A stretch of DNA of 34,200 nt from an uncultured Clostridia bacterium (GTDB lineage Bacteria > Bacillota > Clostridia > Christensenellales > UBA1242), in assembly GCA_944381205.1 (NCBI GenBank), contig CALWKG010000009.1, forward strand, positions 1 to 34,200, written 5' to 3'. The translations under genes and the position numbers were made by a program. This document shows, piece by piece, positions 6,217 to 15,524 of this stretch; the first letter of the stretch is position 1, and every line of letters starts with the position of its first letter. The notes beneath the pieces were generated by a model. That model saw only the letters and a program-made list of their open reading frames with translations, was not told the DNA's origin and searched no databases.

Positions 6217-6551
6217 GACCCTTTTTTAAAATTTTTTTGACTTTTTTTGTAAAAATTAAAAAATTGATTTGTTCTGATTTTAAAAAATTTTTGTGATAAC
6301 CTATATATAGTTTACGTGACTATTAAATAAATTTTAGAATAGTATTGATTATAAACACACTATGTTAAAATAACCCACGATAACAAATAAAAACATACTA
6401 CATAACTATTATATTTATTGAAAAAAATAATCTAAACGTGGCATAAATTAAATCGTTGACTAAAATTGAAAATAGTTGTAAACTGAAATAGTTAATGATG
6501 TATTATTAAAGTATATATATCATTTAATCTTTTTATTACAATTTAATATTT
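6217..6551. other. AT-rich gene-free stretch before tRNA-Ala
   Basis: About 335 nt with no convincing reading frame. The only signal I support is a possible plus-strand promoter near its right end (6456-6484). Confidence 0.6.
6456..6484 (+). promoter_or_regulatory. Possible promoter for tRNA-Ala
   Basis: TTGACT (6456-6461), a 17-bp spacer and TAAACT (6479-6484). The start would lie about 60 nt before the tRNA. The -10 is weak. Confidence 0.4.
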
Positions 6552-6627
6552 GGGGGTATAGCTCAGTTGGTAGAGCGTTTGAATGGCATTCAAAAGGTCA
6601 GCGGTTCGAGACCGCTTATCTCCACCA
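6552..6627 (+). tRNA. tRNA-Ala(GGC)
   Basis: Plus-strand cloverleaf with anticodon GGC and encoded CCA. The acceptor stem has the G3.U70 pair that determines alanine identity. It is a single-gene unit, apart from the main tRNA operon, with a terminator directly after it. Confidence 0.96.
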
Positions 6628-6634
6628 AAATAAT

Positions 6635-6694
6635 TAGTGCTGAGGTAATGCAATTTTATTAAATTTGTATATAGCCATCAAGCACTATTTTTTT
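6635..6694 (+). terminator. Terminator of tRNA-Ala
   Basis: TAGTGCT (6635-6641) pairs with AGCACTA (6681-6687). The stem continues as GAGG with CC-a-TC across two single-base bulges, and seven T residues follow. It starts 7 nt after the tRNA CCA. Confidence 0.7.
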
Positions 6695-7100
6695 ACCCTA
6701 AGTCATTTTTAGTTTAAGTAATTTTAATAAGTTTATTACTAACTTATTTTTTATCTTTTTGCTTCATAACATAAAAAAAGATTTTTATGTTAAAAATTGA
6801 CTAGCAATTAGGGGTAAACAGGATACCAACCAAACCAATTTTGTTATTCTAAACAAATACCTGTCTATATAATTACACCGTTACTAAAAGATGACAGGCA
6901 AAACATCGTCATATAAAGTTAACTAATTGCGAATAAAATAACGAGAGTATTGTACGTCATTAACATAAAATTTCCCCTATTTCTTACTACTTCATAATGA
7001 CTAAAAAGGTTTCTTATGCTGACATAAAATATATTCTAAAATTTTGGATAATAAATAAGTTTTTTTGAATATACTAACTTTTCATTAGCCACAAATAATT
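6695..7100. other. Gene-free stretch between tRNA-Ala and yebC
   Basis: About 400 nt, AT-rich, with no convincing coding frame. It contains a perfect 10-bp inverted repeat with a 4-nt loop (6768-6777 with 6782-6791) and a wide CCTGTC/GACAGG pair (about 6851-6898). It could hold a decayed gene or an unrecognised RNA; I see nothing identifiable. Confidence 0.5.
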
Positions 7101-7829
7101 TTACTCTTCGTTATCTACATTGTGATAAACTTCTTGCACATCGTCCAAACTATCCAAGGCATCAATCATTTTTTCAAAACTTGCATACTGTTTTTCGTCC
7201 AAAGTAATTGTTGATTGTGGCACCATAGATACTTCGGTTGAAATAAATTCCAAACCTTGCCCTTCCAAAGATTCTTTTACTTTGTGAAAATTTGATGGCG
7301 AAGTTATAATCTCAAAGACGTCTTCGTCATTTATGACATCTTCTGCTTCTGCTTCCAAACACTTGTCGATGAGTTCGTCTTCGTTAATTTTATCTGATTT
7401 TTGCAAAACCAAAATACCCTTATTGTCAAACATATAAGAAACACAGCCAACTCCGCCCAAACTTCCGCCAAACTTATCAAACGCGTGACGAACATCTCCT
7501 GCGGTTCTGTTTTTATTATCTGTTAAGCACTTTACTATAACTGCACTACCGCCTACACCATAGCCTTCATAGGTAATTTCTTCATAATTTACCGAACTTA
7601 ATTCTCCGCTCGCCTTTTTTATGCTTCTTTGAATATTATCGTTAGGCATATTATTTTGTTTTGCCTTAGAGATTACATCTCTTAATTTTGCGTTATTATT
7701 TGGGTCTGCCCCACCCATTTTAACAGCAACGGCGATTTCTCTACCAATTTTAGTAAAAATCTTACCCCTTGCTGCATCTGCCTTGTTTTTTGTCGCCTGA
7801 ATATTGTGCCATTTTGAATGTCCTGACAT
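7101..7829 (-). CDS. yebC: YebC/PmpR family regulatory or translation factor
   Basis: A 242-residue protein of the universally spread YebC family. The N-terminal signature MSGHSKWHNIQATKNKADAA and the following GKIFTKIGREI are typical, and length is normal. Members have been described as DNA-binding regulators and, in some bacteria, as factors that help ribosomes through difficult sequences. AAGGAGATAAG precedes the ATG. It is the last gene of the rimP operon, 14 nt behind the endonuclease IV-like gene; in many bacteria yebC instead lies next to ruvC. Confidence 0.93.
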   Translation of the reverse strand: MSGHSKWHNIQATKNKADAARGKIFTKIGREIAVAVKMGGADPNNNAKLRDVISKAKQNNMPNDNIQRSIKKASGELSSVNYEEITYEGYGVGGSAVIVKCLTDNKNRTAGDVRHAFDKFGGSLGGVGCVSYMFDNKGILVLQKSDKINEDELIDKCLEAEAEDVINDEDVFEIITSPSNFHKVKESLEGQGLEFISTEVSMVPQSTITLDEKQYASFEKMIDALDSLDDVQEVYHNVDNEE

Positions 7830-7843
7830 TTTATCTTATCTCC

Positions 7844-8695
7844 TTAAATATTTTCATAAATTTTTTTCATTGAATTTGCGTCTTCTGCCTGAGTTCCCCT
7901 AGACTCGCAAATGATAACAGGATTTTTTATATCTAACTTGTGAAGTACTTTTGCCAAATCTTCAAAATTAGGACCATATATACTATCATCAAAGGTCAAA
8001 TGTTTTATTTCTCCCTTTGCCCCATACTCTATTTTTGAAAAATGTATATGTATATTTTCTACTTTACTACGACCTATTTTGTCAATTAAAAATTTAAAAA
8101 TTTTTTCAAAATCGTTTGCGTCCTTTAAACCACCCTGAGTTAAGGCATTTATATGTCCAAAATCAAGGGTCGGAACTAAATAATCTGCGTACGTACAAAT
8201 TTCAGCCACTTCTTCATAAGTCCCTAATTGTTGACTTTTCCCCATCGTTTCCGGGCAGAGGAAAAAATCAAAGTCAAATTTTTGCTCGTCAATTTTTTTT
8301 ACAAGTTTTTTCATATTTTCCTTCAATCGTTCAAAGGCAATTTCTCTTGTGTCTTCTCCACACGAACCGGGGTGAAAAACGCAACGTTTACCCTTTAATA
8401 ATTTTAGATATTTTAACGAGTTTATTATATAGTTAAATGACTTTTCTATCATTTTCGGGTCAGGATTTGCCAAATTTATGTAGTACGGTGCGTGGATACT
8501 TATCTCAATTCCGTTTTCTTCACATACTTCACCAAGAAGTTTTGCAGTTGTTTCACTCATAGTAAACCCACGAGAAAAAGAATATTCATAGGCTGTAAGT
8601 CCACGATTTTTTAACCACAATGGAGCATCAAGGCTACTTTTATATCCTTGCTCATAAAACAAATCTCCATTACCAGAAGGTCCAAACCTTACCAT
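7844..8695 (-). CDS. nfo: Endonuclease IV family (AP endonuclease 2 / TIM-barrel) protein
   Basis: A 283-residue TIM-barrel protein of the endonuclease IV family, which cuts DNA 5' to abasic sites with three zinc ions. Metal-ligand motifs appear in the right order: SIHAPYYINLA, FHPGS, CPETMG, TLDFGHINA, NIHIHFSK and a late ICESRG. The DDSIYGPNF segment matches the family's final metal-binding region less well, so a specialised substrate is possible. An AAGGGG ribosome binding site precedes the ATG. It lies between truB and yebC in the nine-gene operon, where ribF is common in other Bacillota. Confidence 0.85.
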   Translation of the reverse strand: MVRFGPSGNGDLFYEQGYKSSLDAPLWLKNRGLTAYEYSFSRGFTMSETTAKLLGEVCEENGIEISIHAPYYINLANPDPKMIEKSFNYIINSLKYLKLLKGKRCVFHPGSCGEDTREIAFERLKENMKKLVKKIDEQKFDFDFFLCPETMGKSQQLGTYEEVAEICTYADYLVPTLDFGHINALTQGGLKDANDFEKIFKFLIDKIGRSKVENIHIHFSKIEYGAKGEIKHLTFDDSIYGPNFEDLAKVLHKLDIKNPVIICESRGTQAEDANSMKKIYENI

Positions 8696-8709
8696 ATTGT
8701 TTACCCCTT

Positions 8710-9570
8710 TTAAACAAAATATATTTCTACCTTAAATGTATTATCTTTTCTAAGTTTTGCTAATCCAACACAAGTGCTATTACACATTACAAAGTAGTGT
8801 TCTTCCTGCTTTGTACCTTTGATTTTTAGCAATTTTCCATCACGTAACTTCTTATATTCGGACTCACTAATTTCGACTTTTGGCACAGAATTTACAGAAT
8901 TTTGAACTAAAACAAGTGATTGTTTTATATTTTCCAAAGACAAATTATTATATTCCACACTATCTTTATAGTCAAAATCTCCACACTTAATTCTCTTTAA
9001 TTCAATCATCGTACAAGCGGTATTACATCTTTCAGCCAAATCTCTTGCAACTGCACGTATGTACGTCCCACTAGAACAAGTAATTAAAAATTGATAGGTT
9101 TTTTCATCAATTTTATTTTGCAATTCAAATTCAAAGATTTCTCTTTCAACTGGTTTTAAACTTATCTCTTTGCCCACTCTTGCCAAATCATAAGCACGTT
9201 TTCCCCCTACATTTATTGCGGAAAAAATTGGTGGGGTTTGCATAATTTTACCTATAAATTCTTTTATTACCTGCCTTAACTGGTTTTCTGATGGGATATT
9301 TAAACTTGTCTTTACAACTTTACCTTCTAAGTCAAGTGTATCTGTTTGTTCACCAAAACGAAAAGTGGCAATGTATGACTTTTTTTTTGTCAAAAACAAG
9401 TCAAATAATTTTGTTGCTTTACCAATCGCGATAACTAAAACACCTTCTGCCAAAGGGTCCAAAGTACCAAGATGCCCCACCTTTTCGCCATTTACAAGAT
9501 GCTTTACACGGGTAACAACCTGTGTTGAAGTGATATTTCTAGGTTTATATACATTTAAAAGCCCAATCAC
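8710..9570 (-). CDS. truB: tRNA pseudouridine(55) synthase TruB
   Basis: A 286-residue enzyme that converts U55 in the T-loop of tRNAs to pseudouridine. The catalytic motif GHLGTLDPLAEGVLVIAIGK includes the nucleophile Asp; FSAINVGGKRAYDLAR and CSSGTYIRAVARDL are the other family motifs, and a C-terminal PUA-like region is present. The start is GTG, overlapping the TGA stop of nrnA as GTGA, which implies translational coupling. Confidence 0.95.
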   Translation of the reverse strand: MIGLLNVYKPRNITSTQVVTRVKHLVNGEKVGHLGTLDPLAEGVLVIAIGKATKLFDLFLTKKKSYIATFRFGEQTDTLDLEGKVVKTSLNIPSENQLRQVIKEFIGKIMQTPPIFSAINVGGKRAYDLARVGKEISLKPVEREIFEFELQNKIDEKTYQFLITCSSGTYIRAVARDLAERCNTACTMIELKRIKCGDFDYKDSVEYNNLSLENIKQSLVLVQNSVNSVPKVEISESEYKKLRDGKLLKIKGTKQEEHYFVMCNSTCVGLAKLRKDNTFKVEIYFV

Positions 9571-10520
9571 TGCGGTTTTAACTCCTTTTCACATTCCTGC
9601 AAAATTTGGGATAACATATCTTTAAACAAGATATGCGACATAACACACCCCGAGGCCTTTATATGCCCACCACCACCCAAAGCACGTGCCACATTGCAAA
9701 CATTTGCATATTTATTAGACCTGAAACTAATGTAAAACTCATCTTTTTGTTTTTCCAAGATTTTTACTCTAATTTCATTGCCGTCAATTCCTTCTAAAAA
9801 TGAAAATGCTATTGGGTTTTCACAAATGTCTTTAAATTTTTCATACGACCTAACATTAAAAAACGTAACATAAACTTGGTCATTTAGATAAGATTTGGTG
9901 TTTCTTAGGGCTGTTTTGTAAAAATACAAATATTCACTACCCTTATACTTAAACATCTGATAATTGACTTCTGCTAGGTCAAAGTTATAATTTAAAAGTT
10001 CATACGCGTGTTTATGGCTAAGAGATGTGGTATTGGCATGAATAAAACCACCAGTATCAGACGATAATCCCGCATATAAATTAACCGCTATTTGAGAGTT
10101 TATTGTAATGTTGAGAGTTTTTATTAACTCGTATAAAATATCTGCTGTACTTGGACTCGTAACATCAATTAATTTGTAGTCAAAAACGTAATTTGACTCT
10201 TGATGGTGGTCAATAACTGCCTTTACTTTGGCATTGTCATAAAAATCTTTGTACTTGCCCACTCTATCACTATTATTGCAATCTAACATAATACAAGCAT
10301 CTACTTGTTGAATATGCTTTTCGTTTTCTTCTAAAACTATATCCAAAAACTGCAAATTTTTTGCAACCTCTCCGTCACAGTAAGCATAAACTTTTTTATT
10401 TAATTTTTTCAAAACAAGTCTAAGCGCATTCATAGAGCCTAGGGCATCTGCATCTGGACTTATGTGGCAAAACAAAGCAAACGAATTATATTTTTTTATT
10501 AGATTTTTTATATCTTTCAT
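9567..10520 (-). CDS. nrnA: Bifunctional oligoribonuclease / pAp phosphatase NrnA
   Basis: A 317-residue DHH/DHHA1 phosphoesterase. NrnA degrades very short RNAs and dephosphorylates pAp. The metal-binding motifs HISPDADALGS, IMLDCNNSDR and VIDHHQ lie in the N-terminal half, and the DHHA1 motif GGGGHIKASGC near the C-terminus. It sits between rbfA and truB, the usual clostridial position. GAGGAAGATT precedes the ATG. Confidence 0.94.
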   Translation of the reverse strand: MKDIKNLIKKYNSFALFCHISPDADALGSMNALRLVLKKLNKKVYAYCDGEVAKNLQFLDIVLEENEKHIQQVDACIMLDCNNSDRVGKYKDFYDNAKVKAVIDHHQESNYVFDYKLIDVTSPSTADILYELIKTLNITINSQIAVNLYAGLSSDTGGFIHANTTSLSHKHAYELLNYNFDLAEVNYQMFKYKGSEYLYFYKTALRNTKSYLNDQVYVTFFNVRSYEKFKDICENPIAFSFLEGIDGNEIRVKILEKQKDEFYISFRSNKYANVCNVARALGGGGHIKASGCVMSHILFKDMLSQILQECEKELKPQ

Positions 10521-10534
10521 AATCTTCCTCGTTT

Positions 10535-10888
10535 TTATTGGTCGTCACTGTACTTTATCGTTTTAAGCAAACTATTAATTTTTTCGCTATGTTCTTCGCT
10601 GGTATCTATTTCAAAATGCAATTCTGGTAAAACCCTAAACTTTACTTTGCTCGAAAGCGCATGCCGAATATATGGGCTAGCGGATTTTATTGCATCTAGT
10701 ACTGCCTTTTCATTTTTTTCGCCATACAAACTAACGTAGACCTTTGCATACTTTAAGTCAGGCGATAAACGAACTTGTGATATAGTAACCATTTCATTAA
10801 GCAATCTTGGGTCGTTTAATTCGTTAATAAAGACTTCTGATAAAGCCCGCTTTAAAAGAGAATTGCCCTTTTCTATTCTATTTGACAT
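10535..10888 (-). CDS. rbfA: Ribosome-binding factor A
   Basis: A 117-residue KH-fold protein that binds the immature 30S subunit and helps mature the 5' end of 16S rRNA. NDPRL, VRLSPDLKYAKVYVS and the late VLPELHFEID are characteristic. AAAGGGG precedes the ATG. It lies 10 nt after infB. Confidence 0.96.
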   Translation of the reverse strand: MSNRIEKGNSLLKRALSEVFINELNDPRLLNEMVTISQVRLSPDLKYAKVYVSLYGEKNEKAVLDAIKSASPYIRHALSSKVKFRVLPELHFEIDTSEEHSEKINSLLKTIKYSDDQ

Positions 10889-10898
10889 ATAAACCCCT

Positions 10899-13487
10899 TT
10901 AATTTAAAATTTGCTCTCTGACTAAAAACTCTATTTTATCTCCTTCCTTAATGTCGGTATAGTTTTCAATTCTTATACCACATTCAAAACCACTGGCGAC
11001 TTCTTTTACTTCGTCTTTTTCTCTCTTTAAAGATATAACCTTACTATCGCAAACTAATTCATCACCCCTATAAACCTTGGCAAGAGCATTTCTGGTAATT
11101 TTACCGTCCAAAACGTAACTACCTGCTACCATACCTACACTGCTAATTTTAAATGGGACTCTAACTTCTGCGTGCCCAATAATCCTTTCTTCAAATTTAG
11201 GTTGCATCATAGATTTTGCAAGTTTTTCTACATCTTCTATTGCACGATAGATAATGTCATACTCTTTTATTTCCACTTTGTTTTGTTTAGCAAAATTAGA
11301 AATCTTTGAAAGAACTTTTGTAGCGAAAGAAACAATTATAGCATTAGATACTTTTGCTAACTGAATATCATTTTCATTTATATTTCCCACTCCGCAAGAA
11401 ACAATTTCTACAACTACTTCTTCATTTTGTATATCACTTAGACTTTGCTTTAAGGCTTCTGCCGAACCCTGATTGTTTGCTTTTATGATTAAATTTAATT
11501 TCTTTTTATCTTCTTGCATAGGAGTCGCCAAAAATTCATCAAGACTATTTGCTGGACCGTTTGCAATTTTTTCTTGCGCCATTCTTATTTTGCGTTCTTC
11601 AATAACATTTTTACTAAATTTTTCGTCAACCGCCTGAATTGTATCCCCTGCATTTGGAACACTGTCAAACCCAAGTATAGCAACAGGCATAGACGGGCCT
11701 GCCTTTGTTACAGACCTACCTTTATCATCTATTAAAGCCCTTACCTTGCCTAATGCAAAGCCAGATACTATGCTATCTCCTATTTTCAAAGTTCCGTTAC
11801 GAATAATAACATTTGCAATAGGACCTCTGTTTTTATCTAGCCTTGCCTCTATTACTGTACCTACTGCACTGCGTTTTTTATTACACTTTAACTCCTGCAT
11901 CTCAGCCACTAGTAGAATTGTTTCTAGCAACTTTTCAATACCTTCACCAGTTACTGACGACACAGGAACAATTATTGCATCTCCGCCCCAATCTTCTGGT
12001 AGGACATCGTGTTCAGTTAATTGTTGTTTTATTCTATCAACATCAACCCCTTGCTTATCTATTTTTGTGATAGCAACTATCATTGGGACTTTGGCTTCTT
12101 TTATGTGTTTTATTGCCTCTATTGTTTGTGGCTTTACACCATCATCACCGGCGACAATCAATACTGCCACGTCCGTAATTTCAGTACCGCGCTTACGCAT
12201 ATTTATAAAAGCCTCATGCCCCGGAGTGTCAATAAAGGTAATATCTTCACCCTTCCACTTGACCATATATGCACCAATAGACTGAGTTATACCACCCGCT
12301 TCGCCACGAGTTACGTGTGTCTTTCTAATATAATCTAATAAAGACGTTTTACCGTGGTCTACGTGCCCTACGATAGTCACTATTGGAGCACGTTTTTCGT
12401 TGTTATTTCCATCATCTATAAGAGCATTTTCTTTAAGCCTTTCTTCGTATGTTTTTTCTAATTTTAGTTCCAAGGTTACTCCCAATTCGCTGGCTACAAT
12501 TTCCGCTGTTTGAAAATCTATTGTACTATTTATTGTTGCCATAATACCTAAAATCATTAGTTGTTTTATGATTTCTACTGCTGGTTTCCCTATTTTTTCG
12601 GACAAAGATTTTATTGTAATATTAGGAGTAGTTATTACCGCACTTGTAATTGGAGTATAAACAATAGGTGCTACATCTTCTTTTGTCTTTTTTATTTTCA
12701 ATTTTCGTGTAACCATTCTCTCTTCAATATTTTTTTCTTCTATAAGTCCACGCCTTAAAAGAGATTTTTTATTAATGCGCCTGTCATCGTCGTTTGGTCT
12801 ATCAAAACTTTTTTTCTTGTTCCCAAAATTTCTTTCTTTTTCTCCAAAGGCACTGCTAGCAGATTCCAAAGTGTTAGTCTTTTTAGGAATAATACTCAGT
12901 AATCCCTTGTTTGCATCTGTTTTATTGGTCTTTTGAAAATGATTTGGCTTATTGTAAGCCCCGCTTTGCTGTTTATTAAACGGTCTTTCTTTATTATAAG
13001 AGTTAGGAAATCTGTTTTGATATGGTTTTTTTGCAGTATCGTTGTACTTTGGTACATAAGGCCTTTGTGGCACGTATTGAGAATGTGTTGGGTTTGTTAC
13101 ATTCTTTTCAACAGGCTTTACTGGCTCTTTAACTGGCTTTTCTTCTTTAACCTCACTCTTTTCTGCCACTATTTCTACCTTAGTTGCCGGCTCACTGGCA
13201 GTTTCTTTTGGTTTTTCTTCTACTTTTTCATTATTTGCCTTAGCAAAAAGTTCCGCAAAAGACTCCTCTTGTTTATCCACCTGCGTTTTTAAAGTCCTAG
13301 AAGCGCGTTCTTCTTCGCGTTTTTTTGCGCTAACTTCGTCCATAAAATTTTGTGCTAAATTTTCGGCATCAAACTTAGCCCTTTTTACTTCGTGAAAAAG
13401 ACTGTGCATTTTCTTTTCCTTATACAAAGTATAAAGTTCCTTAATGTTATTAATATTCTGCTTTTCTTTTTTTTCTATTTCGCTCAA
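10899..13487 (-). CDS. infB: Translation initiation factor IF-2
   Basis: An 862-residue GTPase that places initiator tRNA on the 30S subunit and promotes subunit joining. The first ~270 residues are charged, Pro/Asn/Lys-rich and poorly conserved. An IF2_N domain follows (about 285-345), then the G domain with GHVDHGKTS, DTPGHEA and ITKID, then domains II-IV. The start is TTG, with GGAGATAGAG at good distance; no ATG competes. ylxQ, which lies between rnpM and infB in Bacillus, is absent; the gap is only 12 nt. Confidence 0.97.
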   Translation of the reverse strand: MSEIEKKEKQNINNIKELYTLYKEKKMHSLFHEVKRAKFDAENLAQNFMDEVSAKKREEERASRTLKTQVDKQEESFAELFAKANNEKVEEKPKETASEPATKVEIVAEKSEVKEEKPVKEPVKPVEKNVTNPTHSQYVPQRPYVPKYNDTAKKPYQNRFPNSYNKERPFNKQQSGAYNKPNHFQKTNKTDANKGLLSIIPKKTNTLESASSAFGEKERNFGNKKKSFDRPNDDDRRINKKSLLRRGLIEEKNIEERMVTRKLKIKKTKEDVAPIVYTPITSAVITTPNITIKSLSEKIGKPAVEIIKQLMILGIMATINSTIDFQTAEIVASELGVTLELKLEKTYEERLKENALIDDGNNNEKRAPIVTIVGHVDHGKTSLLDYIRKTHVTRGEAGGITQSIGAYMVKWKGEDITFIDTPGHEAFINMRKRGTEITDVAVLIVAGDDGVKPQTIEAIKHIKEAKVPMIVAITKIDKQGVDVDRIKQQLTEHDVLPEDWGGDAIIVPVSSVTGEGIEKLLETILLVAEMQELKCNKKRSAVGTVIEARLDKNRGPIANVIIRNGTLKIGDSIVSGFALGKVRALIDDKGRSVTKAGPSMPVAILGFDSVPNAGDTIQAVDEKFSKNVIEERKIRMAQEKIANGPANSLDEFLATPMQEDKKKLNLIIKANNQGSAEALKQSLSDIQNEEVVVEIVSCGVGNINENDIQLAKVSNAIIVSFATKVLSKISNFAKQNKVEIKEYDIIYRAIEDVEKLAKSMMQPKFEERIIGHAEVRVPFKISSVGMVAGSYVLDGKITRNALAKVYRGDELVCDSKVISLKREKDEVKEVASGFECGIRIENYTDIKEGDKIEFLVREQILN

Positions 13488-13499
13488 AAACTCTATCTC

Positions 13500-13754
13500 C
13501 TACTCTAAATTTTTTTTGATTTCATTCATCAAATCATCAGTAATATCGCACTTTAAGGCACGATTTAATGCCTTAGATTTGATACATTTTTCAAAACACT
13601 GCTTGTCTTTACAAATATATGCACCTCGTCCATTTAACTTGTGAGATTTATCAAGCACCATTTGGTTATCCTTGCTTCTTACCACTCTAATAAGGCTACG
13701 TTTATCTTTCATTTGCCTACAAGCAACGCACATTCTAAGTGTTTCCTTTGGCAT
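13500..13754 (-). CDS. rnpM: YlxR/RnpM RNA-binding protein
   Basis: An 84-residue protein of the YlxR family, with the signature RMCVACRQ, GRGAYICKD and the basic C-terminal half. YlxR proteins bind RNA, and the Bacillus member has been renamed RnpM as a modulator of RNase P. GAGGTGGT precedes the ATG. It lies between nusA and infB, its usual place. Confidence 0.92.
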   Translation of the reverse strand: MPKETLRMCVACRQMKDKRSLIRVVRSKDNQMVLDKSHKLNGRGAYICKDKQCFEKCIKSKALNRALKCDITDDLMNEIKKNLE

Positions 13755-13773
13755 TATACCACCTCTTTAAAAA

Positions 13774-14901
13774 TTATTCAATAGTGTCTAGCAAATCTGA
13801 ATCATCAAAATCGTGAGTTTCATCATACTTTGAATCTAGCATCAATCCACCATCTAACTGTTTTGCTTCGCTTTCACTTTTTACATCTATTCTCCACCCG
13901 GTAAGTCTTGCAGCAAGCCTTACGTTTTGCCCATTTCTTCCAATTGCAAGAGATAATTTATCGTCTGGAACAACCGCCCTAGCGTGATTTTGTCCTTCTA
14001 GCGAATAAATGGTTGTGATTTTTGCAGGGCTAAGGGCTCTGGCGATATATTCAAAAGCATTGTCTGAATATTCTACCACATCTATTTTTTCACCATTTAA
14101 CTCCTTAATTATCTCGTTTATCCTAATTCCCTTGTTACCAATACAAGCACCTATTGGATCAATATTTGGGCTAGTGGCTTCCACCGAAACCTTTGCCCTA
14201 TAACCCGGTTCTCTTGCAATAGATTTTATAACCACATCACCGCTTTTAATTTCAGGAATTTCAAGTTCCAACAACTTTTTAAGAAAAACATTGCTGTTTC
14301 TGTTAACTTGAATAAAAGGTGTTTTTGTACCCTCCTTTATTGTCTTTACAAAAACTTTTACCCTATCACCAGTAAGATAAGTTTCACCCGGAATTTGGTC
14401 ATTTTTTGTTAAAACCCCTTCCATTTGATTGCCCGGTATTTCAAGATATACTATTCCATTTTCAACCCTTTTTACCTGAGTTGTAACAATTTCATTTTGC
14501 TTGCCAGAAATTTCGTCCATTGCGGTCTGAAATTCCGCTTCTTTTAACTTTTGCATAACAACTTGCCTTGCAATTTGGGCTGCAATTCTACCAAATTCCT
14601 TTGGAGTGACTTCTTCGGAAATTATATCCCCCACTTCATACGATTTTTTTATTTTTCTCGCCTCTTCCAAACTAATTTCTTTGTCTGAGTCAGTTACTTG
14701 TTCAACAATTGTCTTGTAACTATAAACTTTTATGGTGTTCTTCTCTGGGTTAAGTTTTACACTTGCCGATTTTGCCTCCCCAAAATTCTTTTTATATGCA
14801 GATGTTAGCGCTGATTCTAATGCAGATAAAAAGAATTCTTTTTTTATCTTTTTTTCCTTTTCTAAATCATCTAGTGCCACAAAAAAATCTTTATTAATCA
14901 T
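13774..14901 (-). CDS. nusA: Transcription termination/antitermination factor NusA
   Basis: A 375-residue NusA of Gram-positive length, without the C-terminal acidic repeats of E. coli. It binds RNA polymerase and nascent RNA, controlling pausing, termination and antitermination. Order: N-terminal polymerase-binding domain (about 1-125), S1 domain ([14 protein letters not shown] region), then two KH domains ([14 protein letters not shown] and [20 protein letters not shown]). The tail is short and acidic. AAGGAGAAATACAAT precedes the ATG. Confidence 0.97.
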   Translation of the reverse strand: MINKDFFVALDDLEKEKKIKKEFFLSALESALTSAYKKNFGEAKSASVKLNPEKNTIKVYSYKTIVEQVTDSDKEISLEEARKIKKSYEVGDIISEEVTPKEFGRIAAQIARQVVMQKLKEAEFQTAMDEISGKQNEIVTTQVKRVENGIVYLEIPGNQMEGVLTKNDQIPGETYLTGDRVKVFVKTIKEGTKTPFIQVNRNSNVFLKKLLELEIPEIKSGDVVIKSIAREPGYRAKVSVEATSPNIDPIGACIGNKGIRINEIIKELNGEKIDVVEYSDNAFEYIARALSPAKITTIYSLEGQNHARAVVPDDKLSLAIGRNGQNVRLAARLTGWRIDVKSESEAKQLDGGLMLDSKYDETHDFDDSDLLDTIE

Positions 14902-14922
14902 ATTGTATTTCTCCTTAAAAAA

Positions 14923-15387
14923 TTAAAAATCCAAATGCAATTTGCAAAGCGCAATGCGTTTAATTGGTACTAAAACCTGTTTTGCTTTTGTTTGTATTGT
15001 TAAACTTTGGTCGTCATAATCTAGCAGTGTTCCGGTTAACTCTTTATTAAAACTTTCAAACGGAGTAAAAAATTTAATATCAACCAGTTTTCCTTTATTT
15101 CTCCTATAATCTTTCTCACAAGTTAACGGTTTATCTAGTCCAATAGAAGAAACATTAAGGTAATAAGGCACGTCACCGGTTGGATTTAAATTATCAAGTA
15201 CTGTATCTACTGCCCTATGAACCCGTTCGCAATCATCTATTGTTGTAGCCCCAGATAAATTATCTATAAATAGGGTCAAATTCATACCATTTTGCTTTTT
15301 TACATACTCAACAGCATATAAATCATAACCCATTTCATTAACTATCGGAGTTAACTCATTTTCAACTATTTTTGCAATGTTCTTCAA
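14923..15387 (-). CDS. rimP: Ribosome maturation factor RimP
   Basis: A 154-residue protein needed for maturation of the 30S subunit. LTLFIDN, the CERVHRAVDTVLD helix and YYLNVSSIGLDKPL match the N-terminal domain; a C-terminal SH3-like barrel follows. The start is TTG preceded by AGGGGGATT. It is the first gene of the nine-gene operon running to yebC, with gaps of 10 to 21 nt and one overlap. Confidence 0.95.
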   Translation of the reverse strand: MKNIAKIVENELTPIVNEMGYDLYAVEYVKKQNGMNLTLFIDNLSGATTIDDCERVHRAVDTVLDNLNPTGDVPYYLNVSSIGLDKPLTCEKDYRRNKGKLVDIKFFTPFESFNKELTGTLLDYDDQSLTIQTKAKQVLVPIKRIALCKLHLDF

Positions 15388-15424
15388 AAGAAATCCCCCT
15401 GCTACTTTAACTGCCTAACAATAA

Positions 15425-15454
15425 TTAAGAGTGAGAAAAATTCCTCACTCTTAA
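15425..15454 (-). promoter_or_regulatory. 11-bp hairpin at the start of the rimP operon / end of the polC-like gene
   Basis: A perfect 11-bp stem (15425-15435 with 15444-15454) with an 8-nt loop. The T tract after it on the minus strand is poor (TTATTGTT), so it is a weak terminator for the polC-like gene at best. Since a TATAAT lies at 15464-15469, the stem would begin 2 to 3 nt into the rimP operon mRNA, where it could protect the 5' end or be a control site. Confidence 0.55.
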
Positions 15455-15463
15455 AGCAAAAAC

Positions 15464-15469
15464 ATTATA
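15464..15469 (-). promoter_or_regulatory. Putative -10 element of the rimP operon
   Basis: A perfect TATAAT (minus strand). The -35 region at 17 bp is poor. It is the only good -10 in the gap between the polC-like gene and rimP. Predicted start near 15457, giving a leader of about 70 nt. Confidence 0.5.
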
Positions 15470-15524
15470 AGCATTATTAATATATCACATTATGTACAAA
15501 TTATCAAGCACAAATTTAAAATTT

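Noticed and set aside
6768..6791. Terminator in the gap after tRNA-Ala
   Set aside because: The 10-bp stem is only A-T pairs apart from one, with no T tract on the plus strand; a better terminator lies at 6635-6694.
11746..12338. Long plus-strand frames opposite infB
   Set aside because: They are antisense shadows of the conserved IF2 G domain, without ribosome binding sites or recognisable products.
15388..15524. Remnant of the PolC polymerase domain
   Set aside because: The gap is 137 nt with a hairpin and a promoter; no PolC motif is seen in any frame.
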